The position numbers were made by a program, and so were the translations under genes. Positions 34,311 through 44,099 of a DNA stretch of 64,000 nt are shown here, piece by piece; the first letter of the stretch is position 1, and every line of letters begins with the position of its first letter. The stretch is taken from contig NZ_JAATEM010000024.1 of NCBI RefSeq assembly GCF_012034205.1, forward strand, positions 61,932-125,931. The letters are read 5' to 3'. The notes below the pieces were generated by a model that made no database searches, had not been told where the DNA came from, and worked only from the letters and a program-made list of their open reading frames with translations. Source of the DNA: Streptomyces composti. GTDB taxonomy: Bacteria > Actinomycetota > Actinomycetes > Streptomycetales > Streptomycetaceae.

Positions 34311-34913
34311 TCAGGACGCCTCGGAGGGGCGGGGGTGGCGGCGCATCAGGAAGGCCGCTCCCGCGCCCGCACCGAAGAGGGCGCCGACGGAGACGGCCGT
34401 GGCGACCCAGGTGGCGCCCAGCCAGTGGGCGCCGAAATAGCCGAGGGCCACGCTGTACGCGGCCCAGGTCAGGCCCGCCAGGGCGGACCAGGGGAGGAAG
34501 TCGCGCGGGCGGCGGTGCGCGGCGCCCGCGCCGAGGGAGACCACCGAGCGCCCCGCGGGCGCGAACCGGGCGAGCACGACCAGCGCGCCGCCGCCGCGGG
34601 CCAGTGCCGCGCCGAGACGTTCCTGCGCACGGGTCAGCCGCCGGGAGCGGGCTATCGCCCGGTCCAGCCGGGGACCGCCGCGCCAGGCGAGCCGGTAGGC
34701 GACGAGGTCGCCCAGCACGGACGCGGTGGCGGCGCACAACGTGAGCACGACGATGTCGGGCACGTCGGTCGCGGTGCTCGCGGCGGCCGCCGTGGCCGCG
34801 GTGATCACCAGGACGCCGCTCGGCAGTACCGGCAGAAAGACGTCGAGCAGGACGGAGAGCGCCACCACCACATAGATCCATGGGCTCCCGACCAGCGACG
34901 CGAGACTCTCCAC
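34311..34913 (-). CDS. DedA/SNARE-associated family membrane protein
   Basis: 200 aa from the GTG at 34913 (VESLASLVGSPWIYVVVALS), with GGGGAG about six bases upstream. Hydrophobic segments lie at about 10-40, 45-65, 130-150 and 160-185. DedA marks are LDVFLPVLPSGVLVITAATA, the acidic residue in GDLVAYRLAW, and RFAPAGRSVVSLGAGAA with its conserved arginines. DedA proteins flip lipids such as undecaprenyl phosphate and support envelope integrity. Here the usual PGE motif is PSG, and the chain is at the short end. It lies 257 bp beyond the DoxX gene on the same strand. Confidence 0.82.
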   Translation of the reverse strand: MESLASLVGSPWIYVVVALSVLLDVFLPVLPSGVLVITAATAAAASTATDVPDIVVLTLCAATASVLGDLVAYRLAWRGGPRLDRAIARSRRLTRAQERLGAALARGGGALVVLARFAPAGRSVVSLGAGAAHRRPRDFLPWSALAGLTWAAYSVALGYFGAHWLGATWVATAVSVGALFGAGAGAAFLMRRHPRPSEAS

Positions 34914-35170
34914 CCGATACTCCCCATGGCTCCCCCGTGGGCCAGACCGTGCCGGGCCGTCGCGGGGGAGCGGCAGATGAGGCAGGAGTGGCCGATGACA
35001 GCCATACAGCGTACGCGTCAAGGGTGACAGAAGGGTCACGGGGGGTTCGCGCGTCGGACGAGGAAGGCCGTCGGGGAAGGCGCGCGCACCGGGCGGGGAA
35101 GCCGGGAGGGGAGTGACTGGGAGGTAAGTCGCCGGGCGGTGAGAGACCGCGAGGCGGACGGCCCGGCGGC

Positions 35171-35620
35171 TCAGGCCGCCACCGGTGACCGTTCGGGCCG
35201 GTCCTCCTGCGCGGAGGTGCGCCCGGCGAACAGGCGGTCCAGGCCGAAGGCGCCGGAGCCGGTGAAGATCAGCAGGAACATGGCCCAGCAGTACAGCGCC
35301 GCGCCCTCGCCGTCGTTCTGGATCGGCCACAGCGCCTCGGGCTGGTGCACCGTGAAGTACGCGTAGGCCATCGCACCGGAGGCGATGAACGCCGCGGCGC
35401 GGGTGCCGAGGCCGAGCAGCACCAGGCTGCCTCCGGCCAGCTCGATGGCGGCCGCGTACCAGTCGGGCCAGGCGCCCGCCTCCACGGTGCCGCCGTTGCC
35501 GTCCGCACCGCCGAACGCGCCGAGCAGGGCGCGGGCACCGTGGCAGGCGAACAGCAGGCCGACGGCTATCCGGAACAGCCCGAGGGCGTACGGCTGCCAG
35601 CTGTTGAGGCGTTCGGTCAT
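35171..35620 (-). CDS. DoxX family membrane protein
   Basis: 149 aa, ATG at 35620 after GAAGGAGA. Four hydrophobic helices are seen, with the DoxX pattern ALGLFRIAVGLLFACHGARA, IELAGGSLVLLGLGTRAAAF and AMAYAYFTVHQP. DoxX proteins are small quinone-related or redox membrane proteins, some acting with superoxide dismutase and sulfurtransferase in oxidative stress. An iron-box-like dyad lies 67 bases upstream, so iron control by a DtxR-type regulator (DmdR) is possible. Confidence 0.88.
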   Translation of the reverse strand: MTERLNSWQPYALGLFRIAVGLLFACHGARALLGAFGGADGNGGTVEAGAWPDWYAAAIELAGGSLVLLGLGTRAAAFIASGAMAYAYFTVHQPEALWPIQNDGEGAALYCWAMFLLIFTGSGAFGLDRLFAGRTSAQEDRPERSPVAA

Positions 35621-35686
35621 GTGCGGGGTCTCCTTCGGTCAGGCCGGCCCTGTCGGCCGGTCCGGGGGAACACCGGATCGCCAACG

Positions 35687-35705
35687 TTAGGTTGGCCTAA
35701 CCAAT
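35687..35705. promoter_or_regulatory. iron-box-like dyad (DmdR/IdeR type) upstream of doxX
   Basis: TTAGGTTGGCCTAACCAAT agrees with the Streptomyces DmdR consensus TTAGGTTAGGCTCACCTAA at 14 of 19 positions by my alignment. Its core GTTAGG-TTGG-CCTAAC (35686-35701) is a perfect inverted repeat. It lies between DoxX and PhoD genes, upstream of DoxX on the minus strand, with nothing convincing on the plus side. Confidence 0.7.
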
Positions 35706-35893
35706 GCTTGCAAGTTCAAGTTTCGGCCATGAGGTCACGCCGATGCGGCAGAACGGCCCTCGCCGCTGCCCTCGGCGTCGCCGGTGATCAGTACGTGAAT
35801 CAATACGTGCCGCCCCCGGGGCCGGTGCTCAACGCCGTGACGCACTCCACACCCCGGGCGGTCTCGAGCCGCCGTGCACCTCGCCGCCGGGGC

Positions 35894-37549
<1,656 letters not shown>

Positions 37550-37563
37550 GGTGACCCCTTCCT

Positions 37564-37596
37564 CTCCGTCGCTGCGTACGGTACGCAGCGACGGAG
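37564..37596 (-). terminator. near-perfect 33-bp palindrome between the HNH and PhoD genes
   Basis: CTCCGTCGCTGCGTAC (37564-37579) pairs with GTACGCAGCGACGGAG (37581-37596) around one G. It lies downstream of the HNH nuclease gene on the minus strand, so it probably ends that transcript. It also lies just upstream of PhoD, so an operator is possible. Confidence 0.75.
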
Positions 37597-37649
37597 GCGG
37601 GCGGGGAGATCCCGGCGGTCACGCGTGGTGCGTCTCCGGGTTCGCCGCG

Positions 37650-38294
37650 TCAGCAGGTGGCCAGCCCGCTCTGCAGCGCGGACTTCTCGGCCGAGTCGAC
37701 GGACAGGTCGTAGTAGTACTTCACCTGCACCCAGGCCCGCAGGTAGATGCAGTGGTACGCCGAGCGCGGCGGCATCCAGCTGGCCGGGTCCTGGTCGCCC
37801 TTGGACTGGTTGACGTTGTCGGTGACGGCGAGCAGCTGCGGGCGGGTCAGGTCGTTGGCGAAGGCCTGGCGGCGCGCGGTGGTCCAGGAGCCGGCGCCGG
37901 AGTCCCAGGCCTCGGCGAGCGGCACCAGGTGGTCGATGTCGACGTCGGAGGCGGCGCTCCAGGTGGCGCCGTCGTAGGGCGAGTACCAGCTGCCGCTCGT
38001 GGCGGCGCAGTTGGCGTCGGTGACGACGTCGCTGCCGTCGCGCTTGAGGACGGTCTCGCGGGTGTTGCAGGTGCCGGACTGGGTGATCCAGTGCGGGAAC
38101 AGGTCCCGGTCGTAGCCGGTGCGGTCCTCGGGGGCCACGGTGAGCGTGGCGAGATAGCTGCGGGCGGTGGAGGCGCTGACCGGGGTGGGGAGGGCGGCGG
38201 AGGCGGTGGGGCCGTTGAACAGCCCGACGGAGGCTATGAGCCCGGTGAGCGCGGTGAGGACGCTCAGCCGTCGACGCGCGTAGAACTTCGGCAT
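37650..38294 (-). CDS. secreted HNH (DUF1524/GmrSD-like) nuclease
   Basis: 214 aa from the ATG at 38294, set by GGGAG. A signal peptide (MPKFYARRRLSVLTALTGLI, cleavage about ASA-A) is followed by the exported body. The HNH-type core is DVDIDHLVPLAEAWDSG with His122, then LLAVTDNVNQSKGDQDP and SAYHCIYLRAWVQVKYYYDL with His181. Three Cys could form disulfides. Proteins of this type are secreted DNases or RNases, linked in Streptomyces to nutrient recycling or competition. Its own promoter lies in the gap before the riboswitch. Confidence 0.9.
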   Translation of the reverse strand: MPKFYARRRLSVLTALTGLIASVGLFNGPTASAALPTPVSASTARSYLATLTVAPEDRTGYDRDLFPHWITQSGTCNTRETVLKRDGSDVVTDANCAATSGSWYSPYDGATWSAASDVDIDHLVPLAEAWDSGAGSWTTARRQAFANDLTRPQLLAVTDNVNQSKGDQDPASWMPPRSAYHCIYLRAWVQVKYYYDLSVDSAEKSALQSGLATC

Positions 38295-38483
38295 GCGAAC
38301 TCCCTTGTGGGGTAGGGGCGTTGACACACGAGCAGGGGCATGCTCGCCACGCCGCATGACGGAGAGGGATCTCTCCGGTAAGAAGCTAGAGACGTGTTCA
38401 TGACACGTCTATGGATGCGGTGTGGTTGAGCTGTGAAATTTCTCGCCCGGGGTCCGGCAGGGCCGTCCCGTACGATGGGGGGC
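38295..38483. other. divergent promoter region, HNH nuclease and Mn riboswitch
   Basis: 189 bases with no gene. The left part serves the nuclease gene; the right part holds a -10-like TACGAT (38471-38476), eight bases before the first paired base of the riboswitch. No clear -35 is seen, as is common in Streptomyces. Confidence 0.5.
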
Positions 38484-38603
38484 GCAGAAGGGGAGTAGCT
38501 CTTCGCCGGACCGTCGACATACTGCTCAGCCCGCCTGAGCCGGCGCCCGGAGGCGGCCCCCGGGCACGTTCACGTGCTCAGGTCCGCCAGCGAGACCTTC
38601 GGC
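38484..38603 (+). promoter_or_regulatory. yybP-ykoY (manganese) riboswitch
   Basis: The conserved 5' block AGAAGGGGAGTAGC (38486-38499) and the 3' block GCGAGACCTTCGGC (38590-38603) match the yybP-ykoY class. The outer stem forms between GCAGAAGG (38484-38491) and CCTTCGGC (38596-38603) with one mismatch; GTCGACATAC follows the first loop as expected. The class senses Mn2+ and controls manganese exporters. Downstream, hairpins at 38627-38657 and 38683-38704 precede the ribosome site GAGGA and may act as the expression platform. Confidence 0.88.
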
Positions 38604-38715
38604 AAGCAGTGCATGCCCGCGCCGTACGGCACGGGCGCCGAGTGCGCTGCCGTGCCGAGGTGTCCGCTGTCGCACAGCACTCTCGGTGGGGCAGCCCCGA
38701 CCGATTGAGGAACCG

Positions 38716-39297
38716 TTGATCAGCCTGACCGTGACGGCCGTCGTCTTCGGCGTCGTCTTCCTCGCCGAACTGCCCGACAAGACCGCGCTCGCCGGTCTCG
38801 TCCTGGGCACCCGCTACCGCGCCTCCTACGTCTTCGCCGGTGTCGCCGCCGCGTTCGCGCTGCATGTGGCGCTCGCGGTGGCCGCGGGCAGCGTGCTGAC
38901 GCTGCTGCCGCAGCAGATCGTGCACGCACTCACCGGGGTGCTGTTCCTGGGCGGCGCGGCCATGCTGCTGCTGAAGAAGGACGAGGGCGAGGAGGAGGTG
39001 CGCAAGCCGGAAAACCAGGGCTTCTGGAAGGTGTCCGGGGCCGGGTTCACGCTGATCCTCGTCGCCGAGTTCGGTGATCTGACGCAGATCATGACGGCGA
39101 ACCTCGCTGCTCGTTATGACGATCCGCTCTCCGTGGCGGTGGGCGCGGTGCTGGCGCTGTGGGCGGTGGCCGGACTGGGCATCGTGGGGGGCAGGGCCCT
39201 GATGCGGCGGGTGCCGCTGCGGTTGATCACGCAGGTTGCCGCGGTGCTGATGCTGGGGCTCGGGGTGTGGAGTCTCTGGGAGGCGGTCGCGGGGTGA
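38716..39297 (+). CDS. TMEM165/GDT1 (UPF0016) family cation transporter
   Basis: 193 aa from the TTG at 38716, chosen for GAGGA at 38707-38711; a GTG ten codons upstream lies inside the predicted leader hairpin. Six helices are seen. The two family motifs are ELPDKTALAGLVLGTRYRA (Glu18, Asp21) and VAEFGDLTQIMTANLAARYD, related to the E-x-G-D-K/R-T consensus, split by a charged loop (KKDEGEEEVRKPENQ). The family moves Mn2+ or Ca2+, and the bacterial members MneA/MneP-like export manganese. The riboswitch in front supports manganese export. Confidence 0.92.
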   Translation: MISLTVTAVVFGVVFLAELPDKTALAGLVLGTRYRASYVFAGVAAAFALHVALAVAAGSVLTLLPQQIVHALTGVLFLGGAAMLLLKKDEGEEEVRKPENQGFWKVSGAGFTLILVAEFGDLTQIMTANLAARYDDPLSVAVGAVLALWAVAGLGIVGGRALMRRVPLRLITQVAAVLMLGLGVWSLWEAVAG

Positions 39298-39478
39298 CGT
39301 CGTCGTCCGGTGCCCCGAGCCGGCGTGGGGGGCCTTGGTGGCGCCGGGGCGGGATCGTTTTGTATCGTGGGTGAACAAAGTGGCTCCCGCCCGTTTCCCC
39401 TGACCGGCGGGCGGGGCCGCCTTGTCCTCCCGGGGGAGCGCCGCCGAGTTCCTCCGCCTCAAGCGACTGGAGCTGCCG

Positions 39479-40138
39479 ATGCCGGCCACCGCCGTACTCA
39501 CCGCCCGGGCCCTCCTGCTGGACATGGACGGCACCCTCGTCAACTCCGATGCGGCCGTCGAACGCGTCTGGCGCCGCTGGGCCGAGCGCAACGGGCTCGA
39601 CGGGGACGAGGTGATGAAGGTCGTGCACGGGCGCCAGGGGTACGCCTCGATGGCGCTGCTGCTGCCGGACCGGCCGATGGAGGAGAACTACGCGGACAAC
39701 GCGCGGATGCTGGCGGAGGAGACGGCTGACACCGAGGGTGTCGTCGCCATTCCGGGTGCCCCGCAGTTCCTGGCTTCTCTGCGGGGTGTGCCGCATGCGC
39801 TGGTGACGTCGGCGAATGTCGCGCTGGCGACGGCCCGGATGGCGGCGGCCGGCCTCGAGATGCCCGAGGTGCGGGTGACGGCGGAGTCGGTGGGGGCCAG
39901 CAAGCCGGATCCGGAGGGCTTTCTGAAGGGTGCGGCCGAGCTGGGGGTCGATCCGGCCGAGTGCGTGGTGTTCGAGGACTCGGGAGCCGGGATCGAGGCG
40001 GGGCGCTCCGCGGGGATGCGGGTGGTGGGGGTCGGACCCCGGGCCGGGGCGTACCGGCCGGATGTCGTGGTGCGGGACCTCACGCAGCTGCGGGTCGACG
40101 TGTTCGACGGCGGGGTGCGGCTGCACGTGGGGGAGTGA
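39479..40138 (+). CDS. HAD family sugar-phosphatase-like hydrolase
   Basis: 219 aa from the ATG at 39479, placed by GGAG at 39469-39472. Motif I is LLLDMDGTLVNSD (Asp15, Asp17), motif II HALVTSANVALA, motif III VGASKPDPEGFLKGA and motif IV VVFEDSGAGIEAGRSAGM. The small helical cap (about 25-85) places it with beta-phosphoglucomutase/DOG-phosphatase-like enzymes that clear small sugar or polyol phosphates. It is probably cytoplasmic. It is convergent with the peptidoglycan-binding gene. Confidence 0.92.
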   Translation: MPATAVLTARALLLDMDGTLVNSDAAVERVWRRWAERNGLDGDEVMKVVHGRQGYASMALLLPDRPMEENYADNARMLAEETADTEGVVAIPGAPQFLASLRGVPHALVTSANVALATARMAAAGLEMPEVRVTAESVGASKPDPEGFLKGAAELGVDPAECVVFEDSGAGIEAGRSAGMRVVGVGPRAGAYRPDVVVRDLTQLRVDVFDGGVRLHVGE

Positions 40139-40190
40139 GCGCCGGGGCCGTGGGGGCGGTCTCCGTGCCTTGCCGGGTGCGGGGCGGGCC

Positions 40191-40221
40191 GTGGCTGGTC
40201 GCGCGGTTCCCGGCACCCCTG
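40191..40221. repeat. interspersed Streptomyces repeat, copy 2
   Basis: GTGGCTGGTCGCGCGGTTCC followed by CGGCACCCCTG nearly matches the reverse complement of 11832-11870. It again lies in a convergent gap, 53 bases past the HAD stop. A third degenerate piece, CCCGCGCCCCTGGAGGGGT, occurs at about 40277-40298. Confidence 0.7.
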
Positions 40222-40307
40222 GGGGCTGCCCCGTCTGCCCGGCGGTTTGCTGCGAGCCGTGGGGGGCGGGTGTGCAGTGCCCGCGCCCCTGGAGGGGTGC
40301 GCTGGTT

Positions 40308-41312
40308 TCAGGGTTCGCGGGTCTCGGACTCCAGGAGCCGGCGGGTCGCGGGACCGTAGACGCCCAGCTCGTCGCGGAGGCCGCGGGACCACTGGTAGGC
40401 GCGCAGGGCGTCCTCGGTGCGGCGGTTGAAGTTGCCGTGGATCTCGTCGTTGTAGAGGTGCAACTGGGCCAGGCGGGACTGGAGTTCGGCCACCTCGTCG
40501 CCGCGGTCGCCACGGCGCAGCACCGGGGGCGGGGCCGCGCGGCGGGCGCCCTCGTCCTCCTCGGCGGTCTCGGCCGGCTCGGCGGCGCTGGTCGACGGGC
40601 GGGCGGGCGGGGACGTCCGGGTCGGGGACGGGGTGGCGCTGGAGGCCGACGGGGAGGGGGAACCGGAGGTGCTCGCGCTCGCTGAGGCAGAGTCCGAGGG
40701 GGACGAGGAGGGGGAGGCGGAAGGTGCGCCGGAGCTGGGGGCGGGGGTGACCTCCGACGGGGTGACGTCGGGGACGCTGGCCCTGGTCTCGTCCGGGAGG
40801 GACTCGTCGCGGGACGGGGGCTCGTAGGAGAAGAGGCCGCTCGCCCAGCCGGCCGCGCCGACGACGGCGACCACCGTCCCCGCTGCCGCGAGCAGCGCGG
40901 TGCCGCGACGCCGGCGCGGGGGCGCGGTGTCGTCGGGGGAGACCGGGGCGGGTCCGCCCGGTGCGGGGGTGGCCTCGAAGAGGTCCAGGTCCTCGGGGCT
41001 GGGCCCGGCGGGCGCCGACGGGGTGGCCAGGGCCGCGGTCTCTGGGGGTACGGCACGAAGCGGCATGGTCGCGTCGGCCGGGGTACCGGGGGTGCCGTTC
41101 TCCTCGTCCGGCGTACCGGACGCGGGGCGGCCGTCCAGCTCCACGTACGGGCGGATGCGCAGCGGGTCGAAGTCCTCGGCGGCGGCCGCCTCCGCCGTCC
41201 GGGCGTCGCGCAGGGCCTCGGCGGCGCGGTCGGAGCAGGCGCAGGACGGGGTGTTGTCGCTGTTTCTGGGCGTGCCGCACTCCGGGCACGGGTTGCCCCT
41301 CGGCTGATCCAC
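40308..41312 (-). CDS. zinc-ribbon, membrane, peptidoglycan-binding protein
   Basis: 334 aa from the GTG at 41312, set by GGGGAGGG. The N-terminus is a zinc ribbon (CPECGTPRNSDNTPSCACS). A membrane helix (GTALLAAAGTVVAVVGAAGW) follows at about 140-160, then a long Ser/Pro/Thr-rich extracellular linker, and a peptidoglycan-binding domain at the end (LRRGDRGDEVAELQSRLAQL ... GVYGPATRRLLE). So it ties the cytoplasm to the cell wall: metal ribbon inside, wall anchor outside. Role unknown; perhaps a wall or spore-envelope sensor. The linker length is probably variable between strains. Confidence 0.85.
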   Translation of the reverse strand: MDQPRGNPCPECGTPRNSDNTPSCACSDRAAEALRDARTAEAAAAEDFDPLRIRPYVELDGRPASGTPDEENGTPGTPADATMPLRAVPPETAALATPSAPAGPSPEDLDLFEATPAPGGPAPVSPDDTAPPRRRRGTALLAAAGTVVAVVGAAGWASGLFSYEPPSRDESLPDETRASVPDVTPSEVTPAPSSGAPSASPSSSPSDSASASASTSGSPSPSASSATPSPTRTSPPARPSTSAAEPAETAEEDEGARRAAPPPVLRRGDRGDEVAELQSRLAQLHLYNDEIHGNFNRRTEDALRAYQWSRGLRDELGVYGPATRRLLESETREP

Positions 41313-41471
41313 GCGTCGTCCCTCCCCTCGCGAACTCCAAGGATTATGCAGATCTTCTCCACACCTGCCGTGGGGCGCCCCCGGAATGTGAACTTCCGGC
41401 AGGACTCGACAGGCCATAACGGGACACACCGATCACGATGGAGAGGAACCCGGGATTCTGTGGAGGTCTCC

Positions 41472-43577
41472 ATGGCCGATGACGCGCACCGCGGCACGCC
41501 GGACGCGAGCGCCACCAGAACCGCGCCCGGCACGGGACCGCAGGCCGGGCCGGACGGCGCCGGCGAGCAGGTGTCCGGCAATGTGCTCGTCTCCATCGGC
41601 GCCCTGCTGCTCGGTCTGCTGCTCGCGGCACTCGACCAGACCATCGTCTCCACCGCGCTGCCCACCATCGTCAGCGAGCTGGGCGGCCTGGAGCACCTGT
41701 CCTGGGTGGTCACCGCCTATCTGCTCGCCTCGACCGCCGCCACTCCGCTGTGGGGCAAGCTCGGCGACCAGTACGGGCGCCGGCGGCTGTTCCTGACCGC
41801 CATCGTGATCTTCCTGATCGGCTCGGCGCTGTGCGGGGCGGCGCAGGACATGGCGCAGCTGATCGCGTTCAGGGGACTGCAGGGGCTGGGCGGCGGCGGT
41901 CTGATCGTGCTGTCCATGGCGATCGTGGGCGATCTGGTGCCGCCGCGCGAACGGGGCCGGTACCAGGGTCTGTTCGGGGCGGTCTTCGGCGCGACCAGCG
42001 TGCTGGGGCCACTGCTGGGCGGGCTGTTCACCGAGCACCTGAGCTGGCGGTGGGTCTTCTACATCAACCTGCCGGTCGGTGTCGTCGCGGTCGCCGTCAT
42101 CGCCACCGTCCTGCACATCCCGCGCCGCGCCACCCGGCACGTCATCGACTACCTCGGCACCTTCCTCATCGCCGCCGTCGCCACCTGCCTGGTGCTGGTC
42201 GCCTCCCTCGGCGGCACCACCTGGGCCTGGGGCTCCACGCAGATCGTGGGGCTCGCGGTGCTGGGCGCGGTGCTCGCCGTCGCCTTCGTGGCGGTGGAGC
42301 GGCGGGCCGCCGAGCCGGTGCTGCCGCTGAAGCTGTTCCGCATCCGCACCTTCACGCTGTCCGCCGTGATCAGCTTCGTCGTCGGCTTCGCGATGTTCGG
42401 CGCGATGACCTATCTGCCGACGTTCCTCCAGGTGGTCCAGGGCGTCACCCCCACCATGTCCGGCGTGCACATGCTGCCGATGGTGGCCGGCATGCTGATC
42501 GCCTCCACCGGCTCGGGGCAGATCGTCAGCCGCACCGGCCGCTGGAAGGTGTTCCCGATCGCCGGCACCGCCGTCACCACCCTCGGGCTGCTGCTGCTCC
42601 ACCAGCTCGACGAGAACAGCTCCACCGGGGAGATGAGCGCCTTCTTCTTCGTCTTCGGCCTCGGTCTCGGCCTGGTGATGCAGGTCCTGGTGCTGATCGT
42701 GCAGAACGCCGTCTCCTACGAGGACCTCGGCGTCGCCACCTCCGGCGCGACGTTCTTCCGCTCCATCGGCGCCTCCTTCGGCGTCGCCGTCTTCGGCACG
42801 ATCTTCGCCGCCCGGCTCGGCGACGAACTCGCCGCCGCCTTCCGCGGCGCCCAGCTCCCGCCCGGCGTCACCCCCGCCGCCCTGGAGGCCGACCCGCGCG
42901 GCATCGACGCACTGCCGGCCGCGCTGCGCCCGGACGCCGTCCACGCCTACGCCGTCGCCATCACCGATGTCTTCCTGTACGCGGTGCCGGTCGCGCTCGC
43001 CGGATTCGTGCTGGCCTGGTTCCTGCGGGAGGACCGGCTGCGCGCCTCGGTCACCGCGCCCGACGCCACCGAGACCCTCGCCAGCAACCCCGTCGAGCGG
43101 TCCTCCTACGACGAGGTGTGCCGCGCGCTGTCCCTGCTCGGCACGCGCGAGGGGCGCCGCGAGATCTACCGGAAGATCACCGCCCGCGCCGGCTACGACC
43201 TGCTGCCCGCCTCCAGCTGGCTGCTGCTGCGGATCCGCCGGCACGGCTCGGTGGAGCCGGCGCTGCTCGCCGAGCGCACCGCCATCCCGCTGAGCGTGGT
43301 GATGGACGCCGCCCGCGAGGTCGAGTCCCGGCACCTGGCGGCGCGGCGCGGACCCGACCTGGTGCTCACCGAGGAGGGCCGGACGGTCGCCGAGCGGCTG
43401 GCGCAGGCCCGCGAGGAGTCCCTGGCCGAACTGCTCGGCGACTGGTGGGGGCCCGACCGGCCCACCGACCTGGTCCAGCTGGTGCACGACCTGTCCGGCG
43501 AGCTGTGCGGCTCCAGCAGCGAACGCCCGAGGGGCGGGAGCCCACGGGGAGAGCGGCCGGTCACGCGCGCGGTCTGA
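41472..43577 (+). CDS. DHA2 MFS exporter with a C-terminal winged-helix domain
   Basis: 701 aa from the ATG at 41472, behind GGAGG. Residues 1-530 are a 14-helix MFS pump: LLAALDQTIVSTALPTIVSE, motif A GKLGDQYGRRR and helix-5 GRYQGLFGAVFGATSVLGPLL. From about residue 540 to 690 comes a soluble domain (SYDEVCRALSLLGTREGRRE, GYDLLPASSWLLLRIRRHGS, LLAERTAIPLSVVMDAAREV, LAARRGPDLVLTEEGRTVAE) with the order of a MarR-type winged helix. Such a cytoplasmic tail could sense drugs or bind DNA or a partner. It has no neighbouring regulator gene. Confidence 0.9.
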   Translation: MADDAHRGTPDASATRTAPGTGPQAGPDGAGEQVSGNVLVSIGALLLGLLLAALDQTIVSTALPTIVSELGGLEHLSWVVTAYLLASTAATPLWGKLGDQYGRRRLFLTAIVIFLIGSALCGAAQDMAQLIAFRGLQGLGGGGLIVLSMAIVGDLVPPRERGRYQGLFGAVFGATSVLGPLLGGLFTEHLSWRWVFYINLPVGVVAVAVIATVLHIPRRATRHVIDYLGTFLIAAVATCLVLVASLGGTTWAWGSTQIVGLAVLGAVLAVAFVAVERRAAEPVLPLKLFRIRTFTLSAVISFVVGFAMFGAMTYLPTFLQVVQGVTPTMSGVHMLPMVAGMLIASTGSGQIVSRTGRWKVFPIAGTAVTTLGLLLLHQLDENSSTGEMSAFFFVFGLGLGLVMQVLVLIVQNAVSYEDLGVATSGATFFRSIGASFGVAVFGTIFAARLGDELAAAFRGAQLPPGVTPAALEADPRGIDALPAALRPDAVHAYAVAITDVFLYAVPVALAGFVLAWFLREDRLRASVTAPDATETLASNPVERSSYDEVCRALSLLGTREGRREIYRKITARAGYDLLPASSWLLLRIRRHGSVEPALLAERTAIPLSVVMDAAREVESRHLAARRGPDLVLTEEGRTVAERLAQAREESLAELLGDWWGPDRPTDLVQLVHDLSGELCGSSSERPRGGSPRGERPVTRAV

Positions 43578-43999
43578 GGGGGCACGAACAGGGTCCGGGG
43601 CGGCCGGCCGAGGACTCGGGCGAGCGGGCGGGCCGGCCGGGCCCGGGCGAGCGGGGTGAGCGGCTCGGTGAACCAGTGCCCGGCGTACGGGTCGGTGCTG
43701 TGCGGCCCGGTCTCCGGGTGGCCGGGCCGGGCGTACAGGGTGCGGGCCCCGACCGGGTCGCTGCGGGCGTCCAGGATCGTCCGGCGGGCCCCGCGAGCCC
43801 GTGCCGCCTCCCCGGCGGGCCGCACCAGCAGCGCCGGGTCGGCGCCGTCGTACGCCGCGATCCCCCGCTCCAGCTCCCCGGCGTCGGTCCTGCGGCCCCC
43901 GCGCAGCAGGCACCAGCGGTCGCAGACCTCGGTGCGGCAGGGGCAGGCGCGCCAGAGTGCGGCGGTCGGGGAGGCGGGCGGCTCGGGGCAACGGTCCAG
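43193..43999 (-). CDS. possible Cys-rich hypothetical protein, start uncertain
   Basis: The minus-strand frame through 43578-44010 has strong third-position GC and reads like protein: LWRACPCRTEVCDRWCLLRGG, then GRRTDAGELERGIAAYDGAD and DPYAGHWFTEPLTPLARARP. No ATG, GTG or TTG starts it cleanly; CTG at 43999 (LDRCPEPPASPTAALW) is the best local point. A nearby ATG at 44009 is one frame off, so an indel may have broken the start. The formal stop at 43193 lies deep in the MFS gene, and the overlap part looks non-coding, so the true end may be lost too. It may be a decaying gene. Confidence 0.4.
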   Translation of the reverse strand: MDRCPEPPASPTAALWRACPCRTEVCDRWCLLRGGRRTDAGELERGIAAYDGADPALLVRPAGEAARARGARRTILDARSDPVGARTLYARPGHPETGPHSTDPYAGHWFTEPLTPLARARPARPLARVLGRPPRTLFVPPQTARVTGRSPRGLPPLGRSLLEPHSSPDRSCTSWTRSVGRSGPHQSPSSSARDSSRACASRSATVRPSSVSTRSGPRRAARCRDSTSRAASITTLSGMAVRSASSAGSTEPCRRIRSSSQLEAGSRS

Positions 44000-44099
44000 G
44001 TCATCCCCGCATTCTGTTTGCGGACGCCGTTCGGGGCTACCCGCTTGGCGAACCGGCTCGCCAGGAGTGCCGGTTGGACGAGAACCCCGGAAGGCATAC

